From Coniferiporia sulphurascens (taxonomy: Eukaryota; Basidiomycota; Agaricomycetes; Hymenochaetales; Hymenochaetaceae), in NCBI GenBank assembly GCA_002794785.1, contig NBBA01000002.1, positions 1,240,001-1,304,000 on the forward strand: DNA of 64,000 nucleotides, given 5' to 3'. Within the stretch, counting starts at the first letter, position 1; the number at the start of each line of letters is the position of its first letter. The notes beneath the pieces were generated by a model. That model ran no database searches and was not told the origin of the DNA. It saw only the letters and a list, made by a program, of their open reading frames with translations. Below are positions 46,531-58,001 of this stretch, piece after piece. The translations under genes were made by a program, and so were the position numbers.

Positions 46531-47645
46531 GAGGAATTATACGTGCGGGAACTTATTACGTCATCACAACAATATCTCGCCCCCTTCCACAATTCGGCTC
46601 CCTAGCTTTAGACCACCTGTATCCCGCATTGCGATATACATAGAGTTCAAAGTAGCTCATCATTTTGATCTAAGTCTCACCCATACGTACTCCTAACGAG
46701 CGCACTACATTTGAGGGGTACGTTTGCTGATTCCATATCTTTCCCGAACGAATACGTAGGGAGATCTTATCGACTTGCTCCGTAGTTCAGGCACAAAAGC
46801 CTATGAGGTGAAGTAATGTGCTCCAGAAATTTGAAGTTGCGCCGTGCATGTGTAGTTAGTGTTGGGTATACCAGTGTCTAAAAAGAAAAGATGACACAAC
46901 CAAGTGTTGCCAGTGGAGTCGCATTTACTGTCTAGGGTCCTCCTTTTAAGTGGTTGCCTAGACGCCGCTGGTGAGTCGCAGTAAATAAGTAAACGTCCGG
47001 GTCCTGGATTTCTTACATTCGGGGCGGTCACGTAGACAGAAGTCGCCCAATTATCACCCGAAAAAAATCACGTATCCGTCAACTCCCCTGCTTGTGCTAA
47101 CGACTTCGCGGACTGTTTATAGATTTGCTACACCCGGAAAAAGAATGAGCAGATCCTGAAAGGATCAGAACGGTCAAAGATCCGAGTACTGGAGTTGGCC
47201 GGAAGACCTATCCTTTTACGAAGCACGTTGAATGGAGAGCTCCTCCGTACACAGAAATGTTCTTGACGAGATGCAACGTGAGTCTTCAACATCTGGTAGT
47301 GAGCAGGTCGCGTAATGTCCTGGACGCTCCCGGTTCCTTAATGTCCAAAATAAGGTCAGCTAGAAGCCGGAGAATTTCGGTAGCATGTCGTAAACCCATC
47401 AGCGGAAAGATTAAAGCAGATTCTGGTGGACGTCCAGAAGACGAGATCGAAGGCACGGCTGTCAAGAATGAATGCACCAGGCTCGGGCGCCTGAGTATAG
47501 AACCAGGAGGCCTTTAAGTGAAATGACAGATAATCAGTCGAGGTGATGACGAGAAGGAGCAAAAGGGCGACAGACAACCAATATAATAAGGTCTGGCGGC
47601 CAACGACGGCTGGCTCGGCCGTCTCCAACGCTTCCGAGTCATCAA
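46531..47645 (-). repeat. MEP5 upstream arm (right part)
   Basis: Collinear with 50975-51755 upstream of MEP6, and inverted relative to 4.38-5.5 kb. It retains about 330 bp (47035-47375) that module 6 lacks but module 1 has, so module 6 suffered a deletion. No gene seen. Confidence 0.75.
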
Positions 47646-47748
47646 TTGTTGAAGTTCGAGCTCAATGCCAAGACGGCGTCGGTGTTTGAAATACTTTTCG
47701 TAGATTTTTCACTGCATGTATGCGCGCTCGGTTTCCTCGCGCGATTAT

Positions 47749-47805
47749 TAGGGACGTTCAAAGTAAACATGACACGATGTGTCGAGTTTGCTTTGAACGT
47801 CCCTA
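47749..47805. mobile_element. 57-bp palindromic mini-element (TA-flanked)
   Basis: GGGACGTTCAAAGTAAAC (47751-47768) and its inverse (47786-47803) match 17 of 18, separated by 17 bp and flanked by TA on both sides. Sister modules (for example near 33505) lack it: GCGATTATTTACTGG. This looks like a minimal Tc1/mariner-type MITE. Confidence 0.7.
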
Positions 47806-48941
47806 TTTACCGGTTAACGATATACTTGGATACAGAGTGCACTTGCTCACACCACGAATTGCTAAATTCCAATATTTCACTGCTTGCACACGCTCGGTTT
47901 CCCACGCACGATTAGCTGGTTACGAGATATTCCAGTTGGCGTACGGAAGGCATTTTCAAGCGCCGCAAATTGCTGAAAACCAACATCAACGACTTGAAAT
48001 ATTAATGGTGACGATTAGGTTTTAGCCTCCCAGCCCCTTTAATTGCATAACCCCATGAATTGCATATGAGTACCCTTCTATCAATCTCCATCCAAATCGC
48101 GGGGTTCGACTGTATTCTCCTACTACTACTAATTAGTACTAGCTGTAAATATGCATCAAATTGACAACAACAGAGTACATCTGAAAGCGTACCTGACTAC
48201 CGTAACGTTTCAAGTATTGGTAATCCTCGTACTAAAAGGTAATAAGAGAACGAAACGGCGCTAACCTGATGATCGCTGGCATTAAATCAAAGATAGTGCG
48301 GACAATCACCGAGTTCCAATTGGAGCTGTCGATTATTGCACCGCTCGGCGTTTGCAAGTCTTTTTCAAATTTTGGCCCATTAGAACGGAAAAAGTAGACT
48401 AAGCCCTAAGGTATTTCGTGGGTTACTTACGAGGATTTGTGACAGCTACAGTAGTTCCAATGTATACGACACCAACCCAGCGGTGGAGTTCCGACTCGGA
48501 GTCCTGCATCTTTAGAGAAACACAAGGTCATCTTATACTGTAGTAATCCGCTTTCAGGCCCGACCCCTCTCGTTATAGGGTAGGTCGAAACTGGTACGAC
48601 AAGAATAGCCTCTTGAGTCCCGCGTAATAATATCAGCTCACGATGACAAACTACAGGATCTCCAGACAAGACGCCACAAAATATTGATTGCGTCAAACTT
48701 GAACACAAATAGAAGTCGAGAAACCCTGTGAATCATGACACACCGACTAATTCGTTCTGGGAGCACGGTATATGCTCGATCGGGGGGCGTTGACTTCTAT
48801 CTGCGACAATATACTGTAATGATACATTTGCCCAAATTCCGAATAAACAGCAGCGACAACGGGCCCTGTCCAGGTAGTAGCACTAGTGCCAATCCATAGG
48901 AGAAGAACACATCTGGGGTCGCGGGTAAATCAGAATGAAGT
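47806..48941 (-). repeat. 3' flank arm of MEP6
   Basis: Collinear with the MEP5 3' flank (33783-34848). No gene. Confidence 0.75.
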
Positions 48942-50135
48942 CTACACTTTAATTCCTCGATAATAGTAGATCTGGCTTTGCAGACGTTGAACCTGTCCTG
49001 CAGTATACTGATTCCTGCACGAGTCGACTGTGTAGTCCATAAAATTCTCTGTGTGTTTAAAATCGTTATAAGGATCGATGGAACTATAAATGTAGTTATG
49101 AAAGATACTGACGGATTGGGTCGACTCCACCGCCGGCGCAAGTGTCGCGTCCCGTACGGCAGCCGAATGCTGGAGACGCTTCAGCAGGGGTGTCGTTGAC
49201 GTAATCTCCAGGGCCGTCACATCCCTATGGAGAGTGTAAATAAGCAGCAACATTACTTGAGATACGGAGTGACCTACGTCTTGGAAAGTGTGGTACAAAC
49301 CAACCCAGTGGCCAACTTCATGGGTGAGCACCTTTTTATTGTTTTTAACCGTGAGCTGCGTCCCCAAGATATCCGCATATTGCCACTTACCCTTCCAAGA
49401 TTGTTTCCAGGAGAATTTCCCCCAGGCAGGGTTGAGTAGCGAATAAGAATTCCATCGTCGGTCGGGTTACTTTTGTAATCATTTGGGAATGAAGAGTAAC
49501 CGAGCGTTCCCGGGTATTCGATATTATTGAAGCCGAGAGAATAAATATTCAGTGCTGCCGGACCGCGGCCGTTATAGCGCAGCTGGCTCTTCATGTCGTA
49601 TTGTGGCTGTTCCGTATACGGGTCGACATTATTGAACCAAAATGCATTCTGTACACGTTTTAGGGTTGCAAGTTGAAACTGTACCCCGGTGCCGCTGAAG
49701 CCTTGATTAATGACATTGATTTGGTCATTGATCATCGAGTCGCTTGAAGACAAACGGTCAGCTTTGTAAATCCTCCATGGCAGAAAAAAGGCCGCACGGA
49801 ATATTGCCGCCGTCAAAGCTGCTGTCCGCATAGATGACGTTCCAATACACGGGAATAGTCGCAACTGTATCATCGAGACGTTCTCCGCTGAACGTCGTAT
49901 TCCGCTTGTTCGTAGCTAGCTTATCCGCGAAATCCTTTTCCGCGCGGATCAACTGCTCGTCGGACACGACGTTGCCGCAAAATGACCTGAATTTAGACAG
50001 GGGTACATTATTTAATGGGATTGTGCATAATGAAAGTAGGGATACTCACGTAGCATTAGTACCCCTCGCTAGAGGAACGGCGAGTGCAGGGGAGGCAACA
50101 AAAAGAGCAAAGGTGAGGAAAGAAAGCCCGAACAT
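48942..50135 (-). CDS. MEP6, secreted M43 metallopeptidase (intact)
   Basis: 299 residues in six exons: 50135-50050, 49986-49798, 49742-49391, 49331-49278, 49224-49113, 49048-48942, lengths identical to MEP1. Signal peptide [19 protein letters not shown], zinc site [11 protein letters not shown] in exon 4, Met-turn FMDYTVDSC in exon 6. All introns are GT-AG (intron 4 acceptor CCATAG intact; intron 3 donor GTAAGT, stronger than in the sisters). No stop or frameshift. It is the intact end member of the MEP4-MEP5-MEP6 direct array. Function as for MEP1. Confidence 0.88.
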
Positions 50136-51770
50136 GAGGATGCAAACGCGAGTTTTTAGTGAGGAGGTCCGATGTCCGACAAAAAGGAGCGTTCAACGGA
50201 TGCAGTTCCCCTCTCGCTGGTAGCAGGGCTTTTATACCTGTACGATAGCATCCCAATTCGCGTACATTAAGCTATACTTCGCTGTGGTGGATCCCAGTGA
50301 AAAAAAAGGTTCCAATCTGTATGTCTGGCAGAACCTGTTTAAGACGTAACGAAAGTGCCAGGAGCATACGGTCCTCCGAGTTTGGGACAGCTGTTAGGCA
50401 TTCTTTTAAGGCAGATGCAGTCATGAGCTCGCAAAAAAGGAGTCTAGCAAACCAAATTCGGTACCGAGTCGATGCACTAAGACATATTGAAGAAAATAGG
50501 GTACTGATAGTCTTTGGACTACTTGGAAGCATAATGTCATTCGCGCCTTCCAAGTCAATAAACAGGTCGCCAACGTCGGCGGAGACTCGAAAGCTGACAA
50601 GGACAGCGCTGCACTAGACCATTAAAGCATTTACTGAATCAGGTGAATACATTAAAGAGATTAGGAGGCTGTCTGCCCAATCGTATGATTTCAGGCCGAC
50701 CCACTGTTCCTCGGAGCTGAGAATGAAAGACTCGGATAGTAGTAGCTTCGCCGAGATCTGCCATTTTTTCGCCATCTCGCTTCGGTACTAACACAGTGGC
50801 GAGCCCACGAGTACCGTGCATGTGCACATTGACGCTTTCCTTAGCAAATGTGTTGAGTCCGACGATTACAGAATCTTCAGGGGACTCTTTGAAGGGAGGC
50901 TGGCAAGTGGCTCACTGTCGGTGGCAAGAAGTCACGAGCAGAAGGGATGAAATCCTTTTCGAGCAGCGAGCAAAGGAGGAATCACGTGCGTGGGAACTTA
51001 TTACATCATCATAGCAACATCTCGCCTCCCCTCCACAATTCGCTTCCCTAGTTTTAGACCACCTGTATCCCGCGTTGCGATATACGCGGAGCCAAAAGTA
51101 GCACAGTAGTGCGATCTAAGGCTCGCACATAGTCCTAACGAGCGCACTAAATTTGAGGGATACGCTTGCTGATTCCATGTCTTTCTCCAACAGATACGTA
51201 GGGAGACGCATCGACTTGCTCCGTGATTCAGGCGCAAAGTCCATGAGGCGAAGTGGTGTGCTCCAGGACTTTGAAGTTGCGCCGTGCATATGTAGTTGGG
51301 GTTGAGTATACCAGTGTCTGAAGAGTAAAGATGGCACGGCCAAGCCACCCTAGTGCGTGTCGCATTTACTGCCATGAACGTCGCTTTTAAAACAGTATTG
51401 TCTAGACGACGCTGGAGAGCTGCAGTAGATAAGTAAACGTCCGAGTCCTGGATTTCTCACATTCAGGACGGTCACGTAGATAGCATGTCGTAAACCCATC
51501 AGCGGAAAGATCAAAGCAGAATCCGGTGGACGTCCAGAAGACGAGATCGAAGGCAAGGTTGTCAAGAATGAATGCACCAGGTTCGGGCGCCTGAGTATAG
51601 AGCCGGGAGGCCTTCAAGTGAAATGACAGAGAATCGGTTGAGGTGATGGCGAGAAGGAGCAAAAGGGGTGGCAGATAACCAATATAGTACGGTCTGGCAA
51701 CCGATGGCGGCTGGTTTGGCCGTCTCCGACGCTTCCGAGTCATCAACAAGTGGCGACCTCCTAGCCAACA
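50136..51770 (-). repeat. Upstream arm of MEP6
   Basis: Best-preserved upstream arm, inverted relative to 4.38-6.26 kb. Landmarks: TTCCAATCTGTATGTCTGGC near 50310, CATGTGCACATTGACGC near 50818, TTATTACATCATCAT near 50998 and the terminal GACGCTTCCGAGTCATCAAC near 51730. No gene. Confidence 0.75.
50230..50236 (-). promoter_or_regulatory. TATA box of MEP6
   Basis: TATAAAA on the minus strand about 95-101 bp upstream of the MEP6 ATG, in the family context. Confidence 0.65.
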
Positions 51771-51900
51771 TGATACCAGAGCGCTCGATGCTAATACGAT
51801 GTAGCGCTCTTACATCCAGGAAAGCTGATGAACTTGACGCATAATAGATACGGCAGCTATTCGTCTAAGGAGCAAAGTACAGGTTGAAGTTTTTGGTAAG

Positions 51901-51926
51901 GTACGGGAAGTCCAAACTCATACACT
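51901..51926 (-). repeat. 26-bp inverted repeat, left copy
   Basis: Exactly inverse to 58748-58773. The two copies bracket the copia element and about 800 bp of other DNA, as the ends of an older element would. They are not at the copia boundaries. Confidence 0.6.
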
Positions 51927-52231
51927 ATCACGTGATCTATCTGTCACACTTTGGCTGATGGGTCAAGCAAATTCCCTTACTGCTCAACACACAGGCCATA
52001 TTAGCTTAAACCGCTCTACAAAAATGTAGATAAATACAAAATAAAAATTTCTGTGGAACAGAATTTTGATCCATGGCCTGGTTGAATTGTAGTTAGAGCA
52101 GCAACCTTGAGAATGAAGTCCGAAAATCCTTAATTCCCGCATTTGGAAGCGCCGATCTTTGCTCTACAAGATCGGCACAGACACATCCATGCAGCCCTTT
52201 TTCCAACATCAAGGTCAATGCCCAAGCATAA

Positions 52232-52497
52232 TGTGCAAAGATCTCAGCCTGGGTCAAAAGGACTCATTTAGATAGTTTATCTACCTGTGCAAAGATCTAC
52301 ATATGGCGTCAATATATGAGCGTCTACGAGAAGAATGGAAGCCGCTCACCTCAGCCCGGGTCAAAAGGACTGAGGTGCGCGGATGCCTCGGGCGCGACTA
52401 TATGCGCCCGACTGTACAGTTTATGTTCTAGACTACCAAAGGAGGGAAAATGATCCGTGTGAACTGATGCAATGTTTTACTACCAAATATATTCATA
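52232..52497 (-). repeat. Copia 3' LTR
   Basis: 266 bp, begins TATGAATATATTTGG and ends CTTTGCACA on the element strand. It differs from the 5' LTR by about eleven transitions and no indels. Confidence 0.9.
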
Positions 52498-52507
52498 CTC
52501 CCCCTCA
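52498..52507 (-). other. Copia polypurine tract
   Basis: TGAGGGGGAG directly upstream of the 3' LTR, the plus-strand primer site. Confidence 0.75.
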
Positions 52508-52540
52508 GTGAGCGCACTGGGCACTCAACTCCCCCATTCC

Positions 52541-53062
52541 CTACACCATCCCAAGTCGAGCTACACACCGCTTATGCGGTTCGGGATTGAGCGGCTTCGT
52601 GAAGATGTCGGCGGGGTTTTCGGTCCCGGCGACATGCCGAAACATTACGCGGCCGGCTTTTGATTCGTCGCGGATGTGGTGTGCCGCCAGGTCGATGTGT
52701 TTTGAATGCGCGTGGTATACAGGATTCTTGATCATTGCCATCGTGCTCTCATTGTCAGTAAATAGGTTGAATGGAGCTCTTTCCAGTCCCCGCCCGATCT
52801 CCTCGAAAAAGTTCCGCATCCACAGCGCATGCCGCACACAAAATGAGGCGGCAATATATTCTGCCTCTGCACTGGACAGTGCTACGATGGTTTGCTTCTT
52901 CGCCTTCCAACTTATGACCGCCCCTGCATACATGAACGCATACCCCGACATTGATTTCCTGTCGTCGGGGTCGCTCCCCCAATCCGTGTCGCAATATCCA
53001 AGTGGCTCACCGAGGTCATCTTTCCGGTACACGATCCCCAGGTCCCGCGTTCCTTTGAGGTA
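52541..53062 (-). pseudogene. Copia RNase H region
   Basis: Continues pol after the TGA at 53065-53063 (RYLKGTRDLG expected). It encodes YCDTDWGSDPDDRKS, GAVISWKAKKQTIVALSSAEAEY and FTDNESTMAMIKN, the copia RNase H core motifs, and ends at 52541 close to the polypurine tract. Confidence 0.85.
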
Positions 53063-54060
53063 TCATACCACGCGTTTTGCTGCCATCCAGTGTATCTCCT
53101 TCGGTTTTATCGTGAAGCGCGAGAGGACTACGTGTGCGAACGAAATGTCGGGTCGGCACGTCTGTGCTATCCACCCCAATGCCCCCATGACGGTGTCATA
53201 CGGCCATGGGGCAGATTCGTGTCCTTCCGACTTGTCCGCTTCGAAACGCCGAAGAGAGTCGCTGGCCATCGGTGTTGGTGCCGGGTTCGCGTTTTGCAGG
53301 TTGAGGAGTTCGGCAAGTTTATCTATAGCGGTGGGGATAGATATTTTAAGTGTACCTTCGTTTGTGTCTTTCACCACCTTCATTCCTAATATAATCATTT
53401 CCCCCTCTGTATCCTTCACCTTGAATTCATATTCCTCCCCTACTTCCTCCTTGAACCGACGCACCTCTGACTCGGACGAGCTTGCAATGGTGCAGTCGTC
53501 GGCGTGTGTTGCCACGAGAGACTCCCCCTCAGAGTCGCAGTGGTGAAAAACCGTCGGCGCAGACGTTAGCGTCTTAAACCCAAGGGACTGCATGGAATCG
53601 TTGAGTTTGGTATTCCATGCATTACCACCTTGTTTAAGTCCGTAGAGGGCTTTCTTGAGTTCGCAGATGTCGAGTTTGTGGTCGGGGAGGACGTGGCCGT
53701 GTGGCTGCTCGACGTAGATGGTCAGCCCGGAAAGGGGGCTGTGAAGGCATGCCGAGGCGATGTCGATCGCTGCGAACGTGCAGGCATCGTTCGGATTATC
53801 GTAAGCGTTGAGGGCGTTGACGATGCAGAAGGAGTCCAGGTCCCCTGAGGGAGCAAACCGGAGGTGGGCAGGGACATCCCCTTGTTCGTCCCCCCGGGCG
53901 ACCCATCGTGCGCAGTGGTCGATAATGTCGCCATCGGGACCATATTTATAGGAATATGCCCACTTACCATGGAGAACGTCCATGTCTGGGGTGCGTGGTA
54001 TGAGGGTCCAAACCAGCATCTCCTCCAGCTTCCCCACCTCATACTTCATAGCTGTACGCC
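53063..54060 (-). pseudogene. Copia reverse transcriptase region
   Basis: AWRTAMKYEVGKLEEMLVW... WAYSYKYGPDGDIIDHCARWVARG begins the RT; LYGLKQGGNAWNTKL and THADDCTI (ADD catalytic box in place of the usual YVDD) are visible. The frame differs from the upstream integrase frame because of an indel near 54060-54110. It ends at a TGA replacing an Arg CGA. Confidence 0.85.
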
Positions 54061-56133
54061 ATGCGTCAGCGTCGTTCGCCTTAACAGCCTCGCATACGAG
54101 TGTGGTGGACAGGCGTTGCTGGCGACAAAGGCACGTTCGACAGGCTGGCTGGTTGTCGCCAGTGACGCCAGGGCATTTCGCCGTGCTGCGAGTTCGAGGT
54201 CGTGGAGGAGTTTCTTCTCCGTGGGCTTGGGCTCGCGGGCCGAACGACGAAGGGCCGGGGGGTCAGGGGTTTCGTCCAGCGGGGTGCTAGGCGCTTCATC
54301 TGGTGTCGGAGGGGGTGGAGCAGGAGGGGCAGCGGCGTCCAAGACTAGTTCATGGGCCTCAACATCGTTGAGGGTGATCGTGCGGGCTGGCTGTCCTTCC
54401 TCGAAGATCACGTCACGAGATTTCTTAATTTGGCGGGTCGCGGGTATCCAGATGCGGTATGCAGCGTCTTCGAAAACGCCAACGAAGACGCCTTTGAGTG
54501 AGCGGGCATCCAGTTTTTGTCTCTCCACCACGGGGGTGCGAATGTATGCGGGGCATCCCCATCTACGAAGGTGAGCCGCATTAGGTTTTTGGCCAAAGAA
54601 CAGCTCATGCGGGGTGACGCCGTCCGGCAGGGAGGAGTGTGGCGTCAAGTTCATGCAATGAACCTTGTACGCTGCCGCCTCCACCCACTGTTCCTTTGGC
54701 AAATCGGCGTCGAGGAGCATAGACCGCACGCCATCGAAGATAGTGCGGCCGACGCGCTCGGATCGTCCATTCATAGCGGGGTTGTGCGGTGCCGTAGTGG
54801 TGTGGATGGTGCCTTTCCCGGCACGATGTTCGTCGAAAGCATGGTTCACAAATTCGGTACCATTGTCAGATTGGTGCCACTTGATGTGCTTTCCTGTAAG
54901 TGTCTCTAGCTGGGTTTCAAGTTTCATATACACTGCTAATGTCTCGCTTTTCGCCGCGAGAAACCGAATCCACGTGTGCCGGGAGTGGTCATCAACAACC
55001 GTCAAGGCATATCGTGCACCACTGATGGATGAGACCTGGATGGGGCCGATGAGGTCGGTGTGGACAAGATCGAGGGGACCGCTGGCACGCTGTGGATTGC
55101 GGGTGAAGGGGGTACTGGGGTGTTTCCCCAGGATGCATGGTTCGCACTTCCCCATCGTCTCCCCCCCACTAACCTTTACCCCTAGGATGGCGCCTTGAGC
55201 CATCTTGCGGATGAGCTCGTCGTGTCCGTGACCGATCCATGCGTGCCACATGGTGAGGTCGGCGGTAGACGAAGTCTCTGGGGTTGCAAGTGCAGCGTGC
55301 TCACGCCAGATTTTCATTGCAACCCAGTAGAGGCTGCCTTTCTTTACACCAAAACCGAACACCTCAAGCTTACTGCCGTGTGCTCTGGAAAAAGTGCACT
55401 GCCCATTCGCAAAATTTGTGGTCACATTGGAGTCGTCTAGGCACGATATGGATAGGAGGTTGGAGGATATGTCGGGTGTGTGTAAGACATTGGTGAGCAT
55501 TACCACGGATATGCGCCCCTTATACACAAACTGAACACGAATCGATCCTCTTCCTATGGCCTGAAACGACCCCCCTAGTTCTGCCGAGTTCACCTTGATG
55601 GGGGTAATGGGTGCGTAAATTTCGAAGTCGTTTTTATGCGCTGCCATGTGGGATGACGCCCCAGAGTCTGCCAACCATTCGCCGGTTGACTGGGTGGTCT
55701 CGTTTGTCGTCGCCATCAGCGAGAAAAGCGGACACGTGGATGCGACGTTGGCCCTCGGTATGTAGTCGGAGGATGACGTTTCCCCCCGGGGGGGGCGCCA
55801 GTATGATGGTGCTTGGCCCTCCTGGCCGCCCCCTTTCGCCCAACACTGTGCAGCCGAGTGACCCCTTCGTTTACAGTTGGAGCATTCGAAGGTTGGTCTG
55901 GCCTTGAGCGCCACTTCACTTTTGACGGTGCCATGTACGTCGCCGCCCGTGGCCGCGCGCATGCGTTCATCCTGTAATGCCAGTATATTGAAGACTTCGT
56001 CGGAGCTCTTTATGGAGTGCATGGACCCAGCAATCGCGTTCCATTCAGATGTAGAGGGAAGCGATTGAATTGCAATCATCGCAAAGTGGGTGTCGTCTAG
56101 AGGTAAGCCACTCCCCACTACCTGCACCTTGAG
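54046..56133 (-). pseudogene. Copia gag C-terminus, protease and integrase
   Basis: A 690-residue open frame. It covers the end of gag with the zinc knuckle CSNCKRRGHSAAQCW, the aspartic protease DSGASSHM, the integrase zinc finger (H, H, CEPC) and the D-D-E core (HTDLIGP, SDNGTEF, NGRSERVGRT). It then runs through a Pro-rich linker to a false stop THGVQL where the frame is lost before RT. No ATG starts it: the true start lies in the interrupted gag. Confidence 0.88.
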
Positions 56134-56137
56134 TCAT

Positions 56138-57469
56138 TGTTGTTAGATTTGCTCCCTGACTAAGGGTTAGAAACAAGTGATAACAGATTCACACAATGAT
56201 ACTAGTTAGTTTAGGGTAGGCTTGGTACCCTTCACTCGCTAGAGTGTTAGAGCTGATGATGGTGGTAAGAGACAAGAGATGAATTAAACTGCTTTTTACT
56301 GCAATTTTACGTTGGGCTTTTATACCCTACATGTTGTAGTCTATTTACTATGTTCTGGTAGATACTACAACATACTACTCTTGCTCTATAAGTCATAAGA
56401 ATGTTCTGGTACAATCCTGTACATGCTATTTACTATTCTTAGCTTCTTATGAGTCAGTGAAATATTCCGGTACGTTCTACAGCCTACCATGCTATCTTTA
56501 TCTTATGCCAGAACCTTCCCTGAGTTTCCATCAAGTCATACAGTGTAATACCTAAGTTAACCATTCTCAGATACTACTATACCTATGATGCTTCTCCTTA
56601 TTTCCTAATCGGTTCTGCTGTGCAATGCACTATACTTGGCTCCCATCAATTGTGTCTTCAATTGATCGCCATGCTTCCATTGGCTATTCTTAGCTGAATG
56701 CTTAGATATACTTGTGTGGCTCAGCGATTATGCTAGCCTTCTTAATCTTATCTTGTTGTGGCTTGTTACTTATTACCATAGACTAATCTTGAGTCATTTC
56801 CATTACTGTGTTGAAAGGGGTTCGTTCTGGTGTTCTATCATCTACTGGCATAAAGAGCTCCTCAGGCCCTATAGCATTTATATTCGTTATCCTGCTATAC
56901 CCAGGTGTGACTCTATATGACAGTTCATCATTGAACCATCATATTATAATCTCCTTATCTATTGGTACTAACTCCTGTCTTTGATTTGGTTCCTTTTGAT
57001 CTACTGTTGTGTGTCCTTTGGCTATGAAGTTTGCTTTGTATGCAAATATTTGTTCTCGTAATTGTTTATTGATAGTATGAACTATTTGGTGTGCCACTTC
57101 TGCATAATTGGTTGATGTAATAACTGCCCTTTGATAACATAATTCATTATGTGGCTGATTATAAATCTTGGTTCTTGTGTAAGCACTGATTACATATCTA
57201 TTCAATTGGTATGAGAACATAGTCGCTCTATGTTCAATTATTACTTCTAGCCTTTCTGCCACTTGTTGTTCCCTTGTAGTATGATTGAATGTAATTTGAC
57301 AGTTGTCATATCCTGCATTCTGTCCTACTGTTGCACATGCAATGTTAAACGCTTTCCATGCTACTTGATCTGCATCTTTACAGCGTTGGCATAGGTTCCT
57401 GGTATTGATTAGAGTTACGGGTCTTGCCATGTCGATCTTGCTAATCCATTGATCCGGCGATCACAATTT
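56138..57469 (-). mobile_element. 1.33-kb AT-rich insertion in copia gag
   Basis: Splits gag between LLVN and KVQVVGSG; flanked by TCAT on both sides (56134-56137, 57470-57473). Much more AT-rich than the copia element around it. One end reads TGTTGTTAGATTTGC, so the minus strand ends CTAACAACA, retroelement-like. A purine-rich GATAAGGAGATT (near 56945-56960, minus) follows its only ORF and could be a polypurine tract before a 3' LTR. Confidence 0.65.
56939..57430 (-). CDS. Unidentified 163-residue protein in the insertion
   Basis: Starts MARPVTLINTRNLCQRC and ends VPIDKEIII. It is rich in Gln, Asn and Tyr with four cysteines near the N-terminus, no signal peptide, and a mid region (EVAHQIVHTINKQLREQIFAYKANF) likely to be helical. 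I do not recognise a family. Its position at one end of a mobile insertion, ahead of a purine tract, suggests a gag-like or truncated element protein. Confidence 0.4.
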   Translation of the reverse strand: MARPVTLINTRNLCQRCKDADQVAWKAFNIACATVGQNAGYDNCQITFNHTTREQQVAERLEVIIEHRATMFSYQLNRYVISAYTRTKIYNQPHNELCYQRAVITSTNYAEVAHQIVHTINKQLREQIFAYKANFIAKGHTTVDQKEPNQRQELVPIDKEIII

Positions 57470-57489
57470 TCATCAATTTACTAACAGTC

Positions 57490-57889
57490 ATAGCTCATTT
57501 ATGTGTGTCTTCATCTCAGTGCCGTTCACGTATTTCTTGGAAGTTAGTGCTGCCATAGCCATAGACTGGGCTAGTACTGATGTCCCTTGAAAATGTTTCT
57601 TTAGGCTTTCTAGCATGCGGTTGGCTGTATCAACCTCAATGTCAACAAGCATATCTGCTGCAATATTGAGGCCGATTTGGGTATGTGCTTTCTTATCCTT
57701 CTCTAGCCATGCCTCTAATTTTGAGTCTCCGTTAGCTGGTCACTTCTCCGTCCCATCCACTACGTCCAACAGGTCATGGTATTCCAGTGCCAGTTTGATC
57801 TGGGTGAACCATGGTCCGAAGTTTTTCTTTTCGATTGACAGCTTTTCGTCCGACGACAACATCAAGATATTGTTCGATGGGGTTGACAT
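57490..57889 (-). pseudogene. Copia gag N-terminal part
   Basis: Starts MSTPSNNILMLSSDEKLS (ATG at 57889-57887) and runs through FGPWFTQIKLALEYHDLLDVVDGTEK, LEAWLEKDKKAHTQIGLNIAADM and MLESLKKHFQGTS to KTHINEL, matching copia gag. It has TGA at 57742-57740 and again at 57490-57488, both explained by CGA-to-TGA. Confidence 0.8.
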
Positions 57890-57986
57890 TTCGTTTCGTT
57901 TTTGTTCGGGTTGTACTGTCGATTTGGGTGATTCAGGTCGTTTCGTGGATGGATTGGCTCGTCCATCTGTGGATGCGCTCAGTGCA

Positions 57987-58001
57987 GCAAGGCTCATAAC
58001 C
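57987..58001 (-). other. Copia primer binding site (half-tRNA iMet type)
   Basis: GGTTATGAGCCTTGC directly inside the 5' LTR. It is complementary, with one mismatch, to the anticodon-loop segment GCAGGGCTCATAACC of fungal initiator tRNA-Met, the priming mode known for Drosophila copia. Confidence 0.75.

Noticed and set aside
47646..47915. 89-codon frame across the palindromic insert
   Set aside because: Created by the insert; sister modules do not keep it open.
52587..53546. 319-codon plus-strand frame
   Set aside because: It is antisense to the copia RT/RNase H region and has no domain of its own.
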